A stretch of DNA of 64,000 nucleotides, from NCBI GenBank assembly GCA_026122225.1, contig JANEZZ010001374.1:62001-126000 (forward strand). The letters run 5' to 3'. The stretch comes from Heloderma charlesbogerti (lineage: Eukaryota; Chordata; Lepidosauria; Squamata; Helodermatidae). Shown here piece by piece: positions 30,966-42,135 of this stretch. Position numbers and translations under genes: made by a program. Positions within the stretch are counted from its first letter, which is position 1. Every line of letters begins with the position of its first letter. The notes beneath the pieces are model-generated. The model had not been told where the DNA came from, searched no databases, and saw only the letters and a program-made list of their open reading frames with translations.

Positions 30966-31945
30966 AATGTTTGTTTCAACATGCAAAAATAAAGTAATTC
31001 ATTTATTGGGCTTCCTAATGAGATTCAACAGTCTGATAATTAAGCAACATGTTGGGTTAGTTCTCTATATTATGTATTTGGTTTCCCTTTCTTTTTGTTC
31101 TCTCCCAGCTCCCACAAGCAATCTGCTGTGAGCTATAGATCTTCTGTTGCTTCAGTCTGTACCTGCGTAAAGTTTATTTCTGGGCATCATTCTCTATCAA
31201 GACAGCACATGTAATTTTTTACAGGACAGTTGTGTCTTAGAGGGAGTAAGAGAAGTTATGCATCTTTTGGTCCCAGTGTTTCCTTTTAAGAGCATTTTCA
31301 GATAGGAATCTGTGAAGTTTTAAGCTGAGTTGAAACAACTCAGTCAGTAACATAAATGAAAATCCTATTTCTGTCTATGCAACATTGTAACACAGGGTGT
31401 TTTCCAAATTTTAAATACTATTAGGTTTAAAACAAAATTAATGTATTTCAACTGTGCAACTATTTTGTGCCGTAGCAATCTTTTGGCTCACTACTTCCTT
31501 GGTTTTAATTAAATTCTTGCCCTACCTCCCCAAAAATAAAGCCCAGGAAAATTATTGATGCATAATAAACTCCATACAAGCTATTTGTTTTCTTTCTTTG
31601 GGGGGAAGTGGTAGAAGTTTTGTGTTAATACTTGAAGACTTTTAAATAAGTATTTATATAGCAGAAGTGTCCCAATCATTCCACATGTATTTATCTGAAA
31701 TCCTTCCAAAAGGTCTGCAAGGTACACTAGTGTTATCCTCAACAGGCACTAGGAAACAGTTTGAACCCAAGGCACTGTGCATAAGAAAACTACCTTTGGG
31801 AGCCAATCTCCATCCATATATATCCCCACAGAGTTGTATCTTGTGTGCCATCATATCAGCAAAGGTACCACTCTGTATGCTCTGGAAGAGTTTTTACACC
31901 CTAAATGCACAGGGTTCATGTCAATAAACTGTTTCCTACTTTTGC
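30966..31945. other. No gene seen
   Basis: Unique-looking sequence. The opposing frames at 31654-31927 mirror one another and carry no domain. Confidence 0.45.
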
Positions 31946-31949
31946 GGGG

Positions 31950-32650
31950 GGGGGGGATCAATTTTTTATTGTGAGTTTTAACAAAACAAACAAAAAATAA
32001 CAAAACCAAAAATTAAAAACATAACAACATATTCTAAAATCCTCGGTTTCAAATATTAGAATATTCTAGGGAAAGAAGAGAGAGAAAGAATAGGTTACAC
32101 GTAAACTTCAGTAAAAGCAGACCAAATATCCAAATACAAGTCCATTTGCAAGTTATGCCTACATAACATACTTTCAAATGTTGCTAGTGTTGTTAAGTCT
32201 TCAATCCATTGTATTATAGGCAGTGAGGTTTTATCTCTCCAGTATCATAGTATCAGTCTTTTAGCAACCAAAAGGGTGTGAAGGATCCATTTACACTGAC
32301 CATGTGTTACATTCCAAAAAGCAGGTATGTAATTTAAGAGAACATTTACATCAGTAAATATTAAAGAGCTTTCCAATACAAAATTTATCCATATAATAAC
32401 TTCCTCCCAAAAGGAGGCAACTATTCAGCATTACCAAAACATGTGAATAAGAGAAGCATTAACTACATTACACCTCCAACAATTAGCAGAGTTTGACAAG
32501 CCGTTATTAAAGAGATGATGTGGCGTCCAATAGACCCGAAACAAACGTTTTTGCTGAATAAGGCATAACCAAAGATCCATAGAGATATCTGATACAGACG
32601 CTAAAACAGTGGTCCATTGATTAGTTTGATATTCCCATTTCTCCCCTCCC
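31950..32650 (-). mobile_element. L1-type LINE 3' end (5'-truncated)
   Basis: On the minus strand, around 32490-32400, the translation reads CWRCNVVNASLIHMFW then (stop) C..IVASFWEE, matching the L1 ORF2 C-terminal cysteine block CWRC..HM.W.C..FW. Downstream is an A-rich 3' region ending in the A-rich tract (T-rich on + near 31960, AAACAAACAAAAAATAACAA). Stops interrupt the frame. Confidence 0.75.
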
Positions 32651-33419
32651 CCCTACTTGTCAAGCTAAATACCAATCCAAGCATCTTAGGGGAAAGGTGG
32701 GGTGCAAATGTCATACATGCCATCACTGGAAAGAGAAGCTTAGCTAGATGAGAAGCTTAGCTAGAAGTTCTTATTATGTTAGCTCAAATCTGTTGGAATT
32801 AATGAGCTATTGCAGGGATTTTGAGTTTGCATATCACTGCTTATACCTTAGTGCTGTTGAGAACATTTTTTTAAAGTATTTATGGTAATTTTCATTTTAT
32901 GCAGCTCTTTTTCAAAATAACTAGATTCAAGGAAACCCACTCCCCACCTTTTCTCTAAACATACATGATGGGAATTCCATCAAGATCCACAAGATAACTA
33001 ATGCCTTTTTAACCATGGGTTTATGAGAAAATGTGCCAACATTCCAGTTTCTTAGGGCATTTCCTTGTGTGAAAATAACAGGTCAGGGTCATTTCCTTGT
33101 GTGTTAAAAGAGAATTTTGGAGGTGGTTGTTGTTCTTATTTGAGAAAAGCAATTATTGCAATATCCCCTCCCACATTTGAGTGACTTCCTCAGTTATCTC
33201 GGGAGCACAGATAATTCACTTCTGCTCTCACGCAGTTGCTTATCTCAGCATTGTTGTCCTTTTTTACTCATGTGATTCAGAAATTGGACCTAAGAGTTGA
33301 TCTGCTTTTTTCCAATTGCTGCCCAATGAAACTATCTCTCCTCCTCTGCTCCAGGGAAATAATAGTGAGGGATGGCCAAAGTTGGCTACTGAGAGCAAGT
33401 TCATACAATTACTATAGCC
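32651..33419. other. No gene seen
   Basis: Between the L1 remnant and a fold-back MITE. No coding or repeat signal beyond AT-richness. Confidence 0.4.
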
Positions 33420-33695
33420 CTATTCAGTCATTATGAAAAGTTAACAGACTCACCACGTGAGCAGGAATGGGGCTGCACCAAGTAGCCGTGCCCCTGACGT
33501 CACATCATAATAAAGCTCCACCCATAGGGGTCCACACTTCCAGTGCAAATGGCTGCAGCAAGGAGGCCTTAGTGCATACAGGTGAATGCACATAGGCTTC
33601 CATGTGATTTGGAACCCTGTGTGATTGGTGACGGAGCTACTTAGTGCAGCCTGCTCACGTGGTGAGTCTACTCACTTTTCATAATGACTGAATAG
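33420..33695. mobile_element. MITE with 46-bp terminal inverted repeats
   Basis: The left arm 33420-33465 (CTATTCAGTCATTATGAAAA..ACCACGTGAGCAGG) pairs with the right arm 33650-33695 (CCTGCTCACGTGGTGAGTCT..TTCATAATGACTGAATAG). The arms differ at about three positions. The 184-bp interior has no ORF. No clear TSD was identified, so the superfamily is open. Confidence 0.85.
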
Positions 33696-34087
33696 AGTTC
33701 TAGTCATCTGAATTCATAAGCACAAGATACAGTTTTGCAGTCTACTGGCTACTTAAGGTTTTAAATGTATACCTAAACATGTAAAGTGTGAGCATAAACC
33801 TATGCAAAGTGCATTCTGCAGGTGTGCTAGCTAGTATACTCAGTGATGTAGATAGGTAATTTTAGACCCTGGACTTAATGGTCTTACCAGGGGCGGGGCG
33901 GGGGGAGAGTTTTAGATGGCGGTGTGTATTACTTCAGTTGTAAAGCACACAACTGATGTTTCTCTGCTCCCCACCAGCACCACACCATGCTTTACAACTG
34001 CTTCTACATTCCTGATATGTTAGAGCAACAAACAACCAAAAACAGTTTACCAATCCTGGTTAAGAACGCAATACTCTGAGCATGTCT
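33696..34087. other. No gene seen
   Basis: Unique sequence with a G-rich patch (GGGGCGGGGCGGGGGGAG at 33891-33907). Confidence 0.45.
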
Positions 34088-35207
34088 AGAATCATAGAAT
34101 AGAATCATAGAATAGTAGGGTTGGAAGGGGCCTACAAGGCCATCGAGTCCAACCTCCTGCTCAATGCAGGAATCCAGGTCAGAGCATCCCCGACAAATGG
34201 CTGTTCAGCCTCGTTTTGAAGGCCTCCAGTGTGGGAGAGCCCACCACCTCCCCAGGTAATTGGTTCCATTGTCGTATTGCTCTGACACTCAGGAAGTTTT
34301 TCCTGATGTTCAGCCGGAATCTGGCTTCCTGTAACTTGAGCCCATTATTCCGTGTCCTGCACTCTGGGATGATCAAGAAGAGATCCTGGCCTTCTTCTCT
34401 GTGACAACCCTTCCAGTACTTGAAGAGTGCTATCATATCTCCCCTCAGTTTTCTCTTCTCAAGGCTAAACATGCCCAGTTCTTTCAGTCTCTTCTCATAG
34501 GGCTTTGTTTCCAGTCCCCTGATCATCTTTGTTGCCCTCCTCTGAACCCTCTCCAGTTTATCTGCATCCTTCTTAAAGTGTGGTGCCCAGAACTGGACAC
34601 AGTACTCCAGATGAGGCCTAACCAGTGCTGAGTAGAGGGGAACTAGTACTTCCCGGGATTTGGAAGCGATGCTTCTATGAATGCAGCCCAAAATAGCATT
34701 TGCCTTTTTTGCAGCCACATCACATTGTTGGCTCATATTCAGCTTGTGATCGACAACAATTCCAAGATCCTTCTCGCTCGTAGTGTGGTTGAGCCACGTA
34801 TCCCCCATCTTGTAACTGTGCATTTGGTTTCTTTTTCCTAGGTGCAGAACTTGGCATTTGTCCCTATTAAATGCCATTCTGTTGTTTTCTGCCCAGCGCT
34901 CCAGTCTATCCAGATCACTTTGAATTTTGTTTCTGTCTTCCAAAGTATTAGCTATCCCTCCCAATTTTGTGTCATCTGCAAATTTGATCAGCATTCCCTG
35001 CACCTCCTCCAAGTCATTAATAAAAATGTTGAAGAGCACTGGGCCCAGGACTGAGCCCTGCGGTACCCCACTCGTTACCTCTCCCCAGCTTGAGAAGGTC
35101 CCATTGATAAGCACTCTTTGAGTGTGATTCTGTAGCCAACTGTGGATCCACCGGATCGTTGTTTCATCTAGCCCACTTTGAGCTAGTTTGCTCATCAGGA
35201 TATCATG
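34088..35207 (-). mobile_element. CR1 LINE, 5'-truncated
   Basis: The 3' end has two AGAATCATAGAATAG repeats at 34088-34117 and the standard CR1 tail GGGTTGGAAGGGGCCTACAA. The element runs up through the RT palm and ends abruptly at 35207, where a fold-back begins. At the same position the 20-kb copy continues GGGGCACTTTGTCGAAAGC. Confidence 0.95.
34179..35195 (-). CDS. CR1 ORF2 fragment, RT active site to C-terminus, intact frame
   Basis: A 338-codon open frame with no stops: MSKLAQSGLDETTIRWIHSW, RVLINGTFSSWGEVTSGVPQ, GSVLGPVLFNIFINDLEE, LIKFADDTKLGGI (catalytic FADD near 34975), LDRLERWAENNRMAFNRDKC, then the C-terminal LYSALVRPHLEYCVQFWAP and RQWNQLPGEVVGSPTLEAFK. It lacks the endonuclease and the front of the palm because of 5' truncation. 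The start Met is internal to RT, so no functional protein is expected. The uninterrupted frame implies a young insertion. Confidence 0.85.
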   Translation of the reverse strand: MSKLAQSGLDETTIRWIHSWLQNHTQRVLINGTFSSWGEVTSGVPQGSVLGPVLFNIFINDLEEVQGMLIKFADDTKLGGIANTLEDRNKIQSDLDRLERWAENNRMAFNRDKCQVLHLGKRNQMHSYKMGDTWLNHTTSEKDLGIVVDHKLNMSQQCDVAAKKANAILGCIHRSIASKSREVLVPLYSALVRPHLEYCVQFWAPHFKKDADKLERVQRRATKMIRGLETKPYEKRLKELGMFSLEKRKLRGDMIALFKYWKGCHREEGQDLFLIIPECRTRNNGLKLQEARFRLNIRKNFLSVRAIRQWNQLPGEVVGSPTLEAFKTRLNSHLSGML

Positions 35208-35225
35208 TCCTGATGAGCAAACTAG
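35183..35225. repeat. 18-bp perfect inverted repeat at CR1 truncation point
   Basis: CTAGTTTGCTCATCAGGA (35183-35200) and its exact reverse complement TCCTGATGAGCAAACTAG (35208-35225) are separated by TATCATG. The left arm is CR1 ORF2 sequence and the right arm is extra, so this looks like a snap-back copied when reverse transcription ended. Confidence 0.85.
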
Positions 35226-35948
35226 TTTGCATTTTAAACTGACTTAAATCATAGTCTTAGCAGGAGTACAAGAATAAAATGGAGGCTGGCCAGCCTCTGA
35301 ATATAAAAAAAAACAAAGTAAGGAAGAAAGGATGCTGTTGCAAGCAAGATCAGCCCAGGTAGGCCCCAGGGTGCTGACACTGTTCCTGTTTGCCATTGCT
35401 CCCATCACCTGCTGTTCTATGGTGGTCATTTGGAGGCCCCCATGGCTGAAGCATCCTGGACTTTGGCCCTAGATCTAGCCCTAGTTCCACCGCTGGAACG
35501 TACCAAGATGTTAGTTCTACTATGTCTTCTGAGTGTACCCGTGATGGCATCTGTGTTATATGTGAAAAGGCTGAAAATCCTAAGCCTGCTGTGCAAGAAG
35601 CTAGGCTTTCTAGAGACAAAGCACTCTTGGAATTGGGCTGGAATTTAGGAATAATTGTTTTAGAATATATCTGAGTATTTAGCTTGCAAAGACAACTCCT
35701 AAACAGGTCCCAGCAAAACTGGAGAAACCACTCCTAAATTCTGGAACGTTAGCAGTAATGCTGAAGAAGCAATAGTACAATGTAGTGTATCAATATCCTT
35801 AGAAGGCAACCCATGACACATGCTGTTCTCAGACAACTTTTTCTCTTTTTACTTTAAGGTCAATATCTACCAGGTAGCTGCTCTGAGAATAGCAATGGCA
35901 TGATAAAGTGGATGTTCAGCTTTTCCCCCAAGTAAGTGATTCTTTCTT

Positions 35949-35983
<35 letters not shown>

Positions 35984-38900
35984 AATGTATATATTTACAA
36001 TGTATAGTTGAAGTGTTGCCACTAGGGTATGTTTTTATGGCATGATTAAGAAGATAATGAAACTCTTAGTTTTGCTTTCCAAACTTGCTAGATGTGCCGC
36101 CAAAATTCTGTAGCCTGGGCAAAACATCAGTGTCTCCTACGTGATCTTTTTAAAAACAGATTTTAAAGAGTATTAGTTTTGCAATAGAATGAGTCATCGT
36201 TTTGAGTATATTTAAATTAAGAAAAATAGTTACATTGGCTCAGCTCCATCACAAATTTGTTTGTACAAAACTGAGTTTGTTATCTAAAGTATTATAGAAA
36301 TGAAAATGCTGCTTGTTTATATATGGATGTGCTTTACCAAGGACATTTCTTGTATTTCAGACAACTCTAGCAAATTATTTTGGTTGTTCCTGCATTCTGC
36401 CTGTGATATTTTGATCTGTTTTGGTATTTTGATCTATTTAGATCTGTTTTGATCTATTAAGGGTGTTGATCTAATTCAAGGCTGTTTCAGCCTCACTTTT
36501 TCATGATTCTACATGTAGAGATACAGTTGAAGTCTTCAACAAAATGCTGCAGTGTGGAGTGCTTCTGCTCAGGGTGTTAGCCTGCCAGTCAGCCATGAGA
36601 CTGCATTCCTTCCCCTGCTCCAGTTCCCCTCACCACTTCCAACAGACACTCAGCATTCTGTGGTCATTGAAGATGCTAAATTTTAATTGGGTTATTTTTT
36701 GGTCCTGTCCACCCACCCCGTCTTCCGTTACAGGTTTTTCCTATCTTTTTTGTACTTCTGCAAACCTTGAAGTTTGTCCATCCCTGCTGTTGACTCCCTC
36801 TTATATGTGCATTGTGCTGTTCTGGTTGCATAAAGACTAGCACACTGAGACTGAGCTATTAGAATACATAATTTGAAGAAATGGAGGATTGTATCTTTAT
36901 AATGGGGCTTACTCCCAGGTAAGTGTGTATAGGATTGCAGCCTTAGGATCCTGTTTAGATTTTCTTTTAGCAACTGAATTATGACATGTAATTTATGTAA
37001 CACACCATTTCTATGTGTCCTACTGGAAGTAAAATAATGAGTATCATTACAAAGTTGCTTTGAGAAGTAAATAATCAACATGTCACATTGGTATGAGTGC
37101 AGTCTCTTATGAAAATGCCATACTGAGGTAAGGCCAAATCATATACTAAAAAAGTATTATAAATTTTATTTATTATACTATAACAACCACTAAAAATCTA
37201 AATAAATCAATTATCTTTGAACTTTTGAGTCTCTTTCAGTTAGCACTGGGGTAGTTTGCATTTAAATGTTAATGGTTTGGTTATCAGATAAAACCTTTCC
37301 CTCCTTTATATTTACAGTGCATTGGTATACAACTCTACTCAGAAACAAGCCCCACCGAGTTCAATGGGACTTACTCCCATTTAAGTGTGTAAGGTTTATG
37401 GCCTTAGTCTTTTTGTATTTATATTACTATCGGAAGAGTTTTCTATATTTTATGTAAAACAAAGGAATGAAAACTAATGTCTGACAGAGGAAAGAGTTCA
37501 CATAGAAAAGGAAAGCTTGTGTCATAATAAACTTGTTAGTCCTTTTGGTGCCACAAGACTTTGTTTTTGCTGCAACAGACTAACATAGCTACTCCCCTAA
37601 AAATCACAGAAAAGGAGTTAGCTATGATAATAAATGGCAACGTACCAAGATGTTAGTTCTACTATAGTCAAAGAGGTTTGGGGTGATATCCCTTTAGAAA
37701 TCTAATTTAATAAAACTAATCTTATTTCATTTTTATGAACAAGGATATGGAAATGAAGAGAGATATTTCAAACACCCATTTATTTATTTGTAGTATTTAT
37801 ATCCCACCTTTCACCATGTTCTCAACGTGGTTTAATTTAATTTAAAATATAATTTAAAATATAATATAATATGTAATAAAATATAATTTCATTTAAAATA
37901 CAAAGACAGTCAAGACACAGACAGAAAACAGTAGCCCGCAGATTAAACTAGAGTAGCTAAAATTATTAGAGGACCTCAGGTACCATAAAAAAATAGGAGA
38001 AAACAGGACAGACTTCACCTGGTGTCAGAAAGATAACAAAGATGGTTCCGGGCATATGTCTAGGGAGAAATTTATGTAATTTGGAAGCCACCACAGAAAC
38101 GTAGTATGGTATCCACTTATCTGAATCTGTATATTGGTACAGTATTTCAATGTAACCCTTTAAAAAAAGAAATAAACTTCTGCAAGGCACAGCACTTTCC
38201 CACAATTTCAAGAACCCTTTTTGGAAGATCTAAATTCTTAACTCTGTATGTTCCTGCACTCCAGCACATTCAATAACCCAGTGTTTTCTGTGTGTGAAAT
38301 ATGTTTCCTTTGTAATGAAAACGATTACACCATAAGCTATTTGCAATCTGGTACAGTCAGTTTCACAATTCTTGCAGAATTAGGGAAAGCAGATGTAATT
38401 AGGAGAAATTATTGTTTGTACACAGTTAAACATTCTCTATATTTTGTTGGTTCATAAGACTGTGTTGGTTTATCTTGTGAGATTTATTTTACAGGTGCTG
38501 TTTTGCAATTGATCTTTGAAATCAGTTTAAGAGAGAGTTCAAGAGTACAATGTTTTATGTTCTAGTTCTTTTGAACGTTTCTTGTCCTAGAGACTTCCCA
38601 TCAGTTTGTGTAATGACAGAATGCCTAATAATAATATTTGGATATTCAACTAATAAAACAAAGCATTTTCCTCTCCTTTTATCATCCAGTTATTTTAAAA
38701 ACAGAAAAACGAAAGCGTTCTTCCACTTAGGATATAATAAATGGTACAGAAATAAGTAGAAATGGTACAGAAATAAGTAGGAAGTAGCTAATGCTTACTA
38801 ATAAAGAATAAAGGCACATAGTCCCCACTAGAATTCAGATGACTGTACCAAAACAGGTAGTAGAAGCAGATTTTTAGTAGAGACTTCGCACACACAAATT

Positions 38901-39235
38901 ATCATCCCAATCCAACAGGAGAACACGTTCATGTGAAATGGGTGTTTTCACAGACTGAAAAGTCTGATTCAGAACCCAAGGCTGCAGAGGCAGAGTTCTA
39001 GTCAGATTGTTTGTAATCAGAACCATCATCTGCTAGGGGAAGCAAGTGATGATGTACACCAAAATACAAATAAAAAGACTGTTCTCTTGGATTAATATAG
39101 GTGCGTATTTTACCAAGTGGTAATTTACCGTGGCTAGCTATTTGGCGAGTGTGTTCTTTGAGTCTACACAGGTGACTAGACTACTCCCTTGATCACCTAC
39201 CTTATCTTGCCAAATGGAGATGTATTACATCAAAT
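35226..39235. other. No gene; AT-rich with microsatellites and repeat scraps
   Basis: Contains a (CT)n tract at 35938-35981, the short dispersed motifs at 36902-36945 and 37345-37400 (CTTACTCCCAGGTAAGTGTG), and at 37530-37600 a dispersed repeat (GTGCCACAAGACTTTGTTTT, TGCTGCAACAGACTAACATA). AACGTACCAAGATGTTAGTT is present at both 35498 and 37638. The TAATTTAAAATATAA runs at 37830-37890 are low complexity. No coding frame carries a domain. Confidence 0.5.
35938..35981. repeat. (CT)n microsatellite
   Basis: TTCTTTCTTTCTTTC grading into an uninterrupted CT run. Confidence 0.95.
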
Positions 39236-39239
39236 AGGG

Positions 39240-40324
39240 AATGGATGTCTGGCTGGGTCCAGGATGCTGCAAATTCCTCCTTGAGCGAGGGGGTGGTACC
39301 AGCCTTTTTAAAGGAGGTGGTAATTAGGCCACTCCTGAGAAAACCCAATGTGGACCTGGAAGATATTTATTACTATAGGCCAGTTGCCAACATCCCCTTC
39401 GTAGGCAAGGTGCTTGAGTGGGTGGTTGCCAGTCAACTCCAGACACTCTTGAATGAAACTGATTATCTGGATCCATTTCAATCAGGCTTTAGGCCTGGTT
39501 TTGGAATGGAAACTGGTTGGTCACCCTGTGGATTGACCTTTGCTGAAAGAGGGACAAGGGAAATGCAACCTTGTTGATTCTCTTGAACCTTTCAACAGCT
39601 TTCAATACCATCAAAGGTATCCTTCTGGATAGGTTGTCTGAGTTGGGAGATGGAAACACTGTGTTGCAGTGTTTTGCTCCTACTTGGATGGCTGATTCCA
39701 GAAGGTGGTGCTGGGGATTATTGCTCTGTGCCTTGGCAGCTGTGCTATGGGATTCCACAAGGCTCTAATTTATCCCCTTCACTGTTCAACATCTACATGA
39801 AACTATTGGGGGAGGTTATCTGGAAATATGGGCTGAAGTGTTACCAATATGGAGGAGATATGCCACTCTATTCTTTTCATCAAATCCAGGTGAGGCAGTG
39901 AGTGTTCTGAATCAATGCCTGGGCACAGTAATGGACTGGACAAGGGCCAATAAATTGAGACTCCATTCAGACAAGACAGAGGTATTGTTAGTGGGTGGTT
40001 CATCTGCCCAGCTAAGTGATGTTTAACCTTTTTTGGAGGGGGTTGCACTCCCCCTAAAGGATCAGGTTCATAGTTTGGAGATGCTCTTGGATACAACATT
40101 GTCACTAGAGGCACAGGTGGACTTGGTGGCACGGAGCACTTTTTCCAGCTTAGGCTGTGTATGCCACCTATGTCCTTATCTAGACAGAGATAGCCTAGCT
40201 ACAGTTATCCACGCTCTGGAAACCTTTCATCTGGATTACTGCAATGTTTTATATAGGTGGGCCAGCCTTTGAAAATGGTCCAGCAACTTCAGCTGGTCCA
40301 AAATAGGGCAGCAAGATTGTTCAT
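39240..40324 (+). pseudogene. L2 LINE reverse transcriptase fragment (5' part)
   Basis: Frameshifted frames spell out the L2 RT: EGVVPAFLKEVVIRPLLRKP, YYRPVANIPFVGKVLEWVVA, DYLDPFQSGFRPGFGMET, LLNLSTAFNTIKGILLDRLS, GIPQGSNLSPSLFNIYMKLL (box B), then YQYGGDMPLY where YADD is degraded to YGGD, and VLNQCLGTVMDWTRANKLRL. Continues to QNRAARLF at 40318, where an LTR insertion breaks it. It is an old, dead copy. The rest of the L2 resumes at 42578. Confidence 0.9.
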
Positions 40325-41204
40325 TGTCAGGAATGAATCTGAATGTGTGGAGATAGTTAGCAGCTCAGACTCAGAATTGGAAAAGCCAGAACTGGGGGAG
40401 GTTCTCTTTCTAGTGAGCTCAGATATAGCAAGGCATTCTTCTCAAGACCTTGGCACACAGATGGCTTGACCTGAAGGGGTGCCCCTTTCCTCCTTCATGA
40501 GAACCCAGTGGGAGGAGGAGAGTGAGGGGCTGTAATGGCCCCAGGCCTGTAATGAAGTCACCAGTAGTTTTAGAGGGGCCTAGAGATCCATAATGCTTTA
40601 TTAGTGCAATTCTCTTGCTAGTGGGCCTCTTGGCTGGTAAGATGCATGAAAGGTCGATATCGCCATCTCAGCACATACCATGCTAACAAGCTCTGGTATC
40701 TTATCAGGGCCTAGGATGTGCCTGGGAAGTAGAGCTCTGTTTGTGCTAAGCTATGGGTGCCTGTGCTGGGAAAGTTCTGATTGTTTTCCTTCTGAACAAG
40801 CACAGTTAGTCTCTGCTGGGAAAGTTGCAGATGAACGCTAATTAACGCTTGCTTCTGTCATGCTGCCTCACTGCCAACATGTATGGTATAAAACCAATTT
40901 TACCCCTTGGCTCTGGGTTCAGAGAAGCTGTCTGATCCAACCATTGGGTACGCCTGTGTGCTGTAAGTACTCAATAAAGTCCCTGTGTAAGTAAACCTGG
41001 ATCTGGTTTATCACTTCCACAGCACCTCCAAACCTTAGCAGCCCACGGCTGGGGCATACAATTGGTGCAGCGAGCAGGGTGCCAAGAGAACTTATATGTT
41101 CAGATTCAAAGGGAAGGAGGATGAGGTTGTCAGTGTAACCATTGGGTACACCGTGTGCTGTAAGTACTCAATAAAGTCTCCTTGTAAGCAAACCTGGATC
41201 TGGC

Positions 41205-42135
41205 TAGGGGTGGACGAAAGTCACTTAGCTGTCCTCGAAGCTTGTTCGCGGTGGGGGGAAGGCGCTTTGCTGCTCCCCCCGCGAAGTTCAGGCCGGGGGG
41301 GGAGGCTTCCCGCCTCGCCCGGCCGAAATTCAGGCCGGGGAGGAGGCGCCTCGCCTCGCCCGGCTGCGAACTCAAAAGTTTTTTTTTAAAAAAAAACGCC
41401 CCCGTGATAGGCTACGTGATGATTAATGTAGCCTATCATGGCTAGATCTGCAAAGTCAGCCGTGATAGGCTACGTTAATCGTCACGTAGCCTATCACGGG
41501 TGACTTTAAAAAAAAAAAAAGCATGTACGCAAATGGCGGCCCCCATAGGGAGCCGCCATTCACGTTCCTTATTTGGTCGCTGTAGTCTACGTAAATCTTT
41601 ACGTAGACTACGGCGAAAATAAGGGCAACGCAAATAGCGTTGCCCTTATTTTCGCCGTAGTCTACGTAAAGATTTACGTAGACTACAGCGACCAAATAAG
41701 GAACGGGAATGGCGGCTCCCTATGGGGGCCGCCATTATCCGTACGCGCTTTTTTTTTTTTTTTTTAAAGTCACCTGTGATAGGCTACGTGACGATTTATG
41801 TAGCCTATCATGGCTGACTTTGCAAATCTAGCCGTGATAGGCTACGTTAATCGTCACGTAGCCTATCACGGGGGTGTTTTTGTTTTTTTTTTCTTTGATT
41901 GTAATGGCGGCAGCAGCAGCCGGTCGAAAGACCGGCTGCCGCTCCCGCCCCGGACGAACACCCGCTGAACCGCCGGCCGGACCCACCACCGGGAGGGACA
42001 TTCGGCAAAGGTAAGTCCCATCCCGGGGGGGTGTGCGGGGGGGTGGAGAATTTCTCCCTGAAACTTGTTCGAGGGGCCGAACACGTTGGCACTCGGCCCC
42101 CCGAAGTTTCGGGGAGAAATTCTCCGCCATCCCTA
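41205..42135. mobile_element. Nested-palindrome hAT-like element, copy 9 (complete, 931 bp)
   Basis: Perfect 8-bp TSD GATCTGGC (41197-41204, 42136-42143) in the downstream LTR of the nested LTR element. Left end TAGGGGTGGACGAAAGTCAC; right end AATTCTCCGCCATCCCTA. This is the cleanest full-length A-type copy. Paired 37-bp palindromes lie at 41404-41440 and 41460-41500, then the ATGGCGGC hairpin (41533-41560), TAGTCTACGTAAA palindromes (41583-41612, 41656-41688), and centre GGGCAACGCAAATAGCGTTG at 41620-41646, all mirrored. The left donor has drifted to ACTTAGCTG. Confidence 0.96.
41904..42010 (+). other. Conserved micro-ORF ending at splice donor (copy 9)
   Basis: ATGGCGGCAGCAGCAGCC opens MAAAAAGRKTGCRSRPGRTP..GRDIRQ (35 codons) up to GCAAAG|GTAAGT (GT at 42011-42012). 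An unspliced read would stop at the TAA of the donor itself, so the codon body ends exactly at the splice site. This is the least decayed version. Confidence 0.55.
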
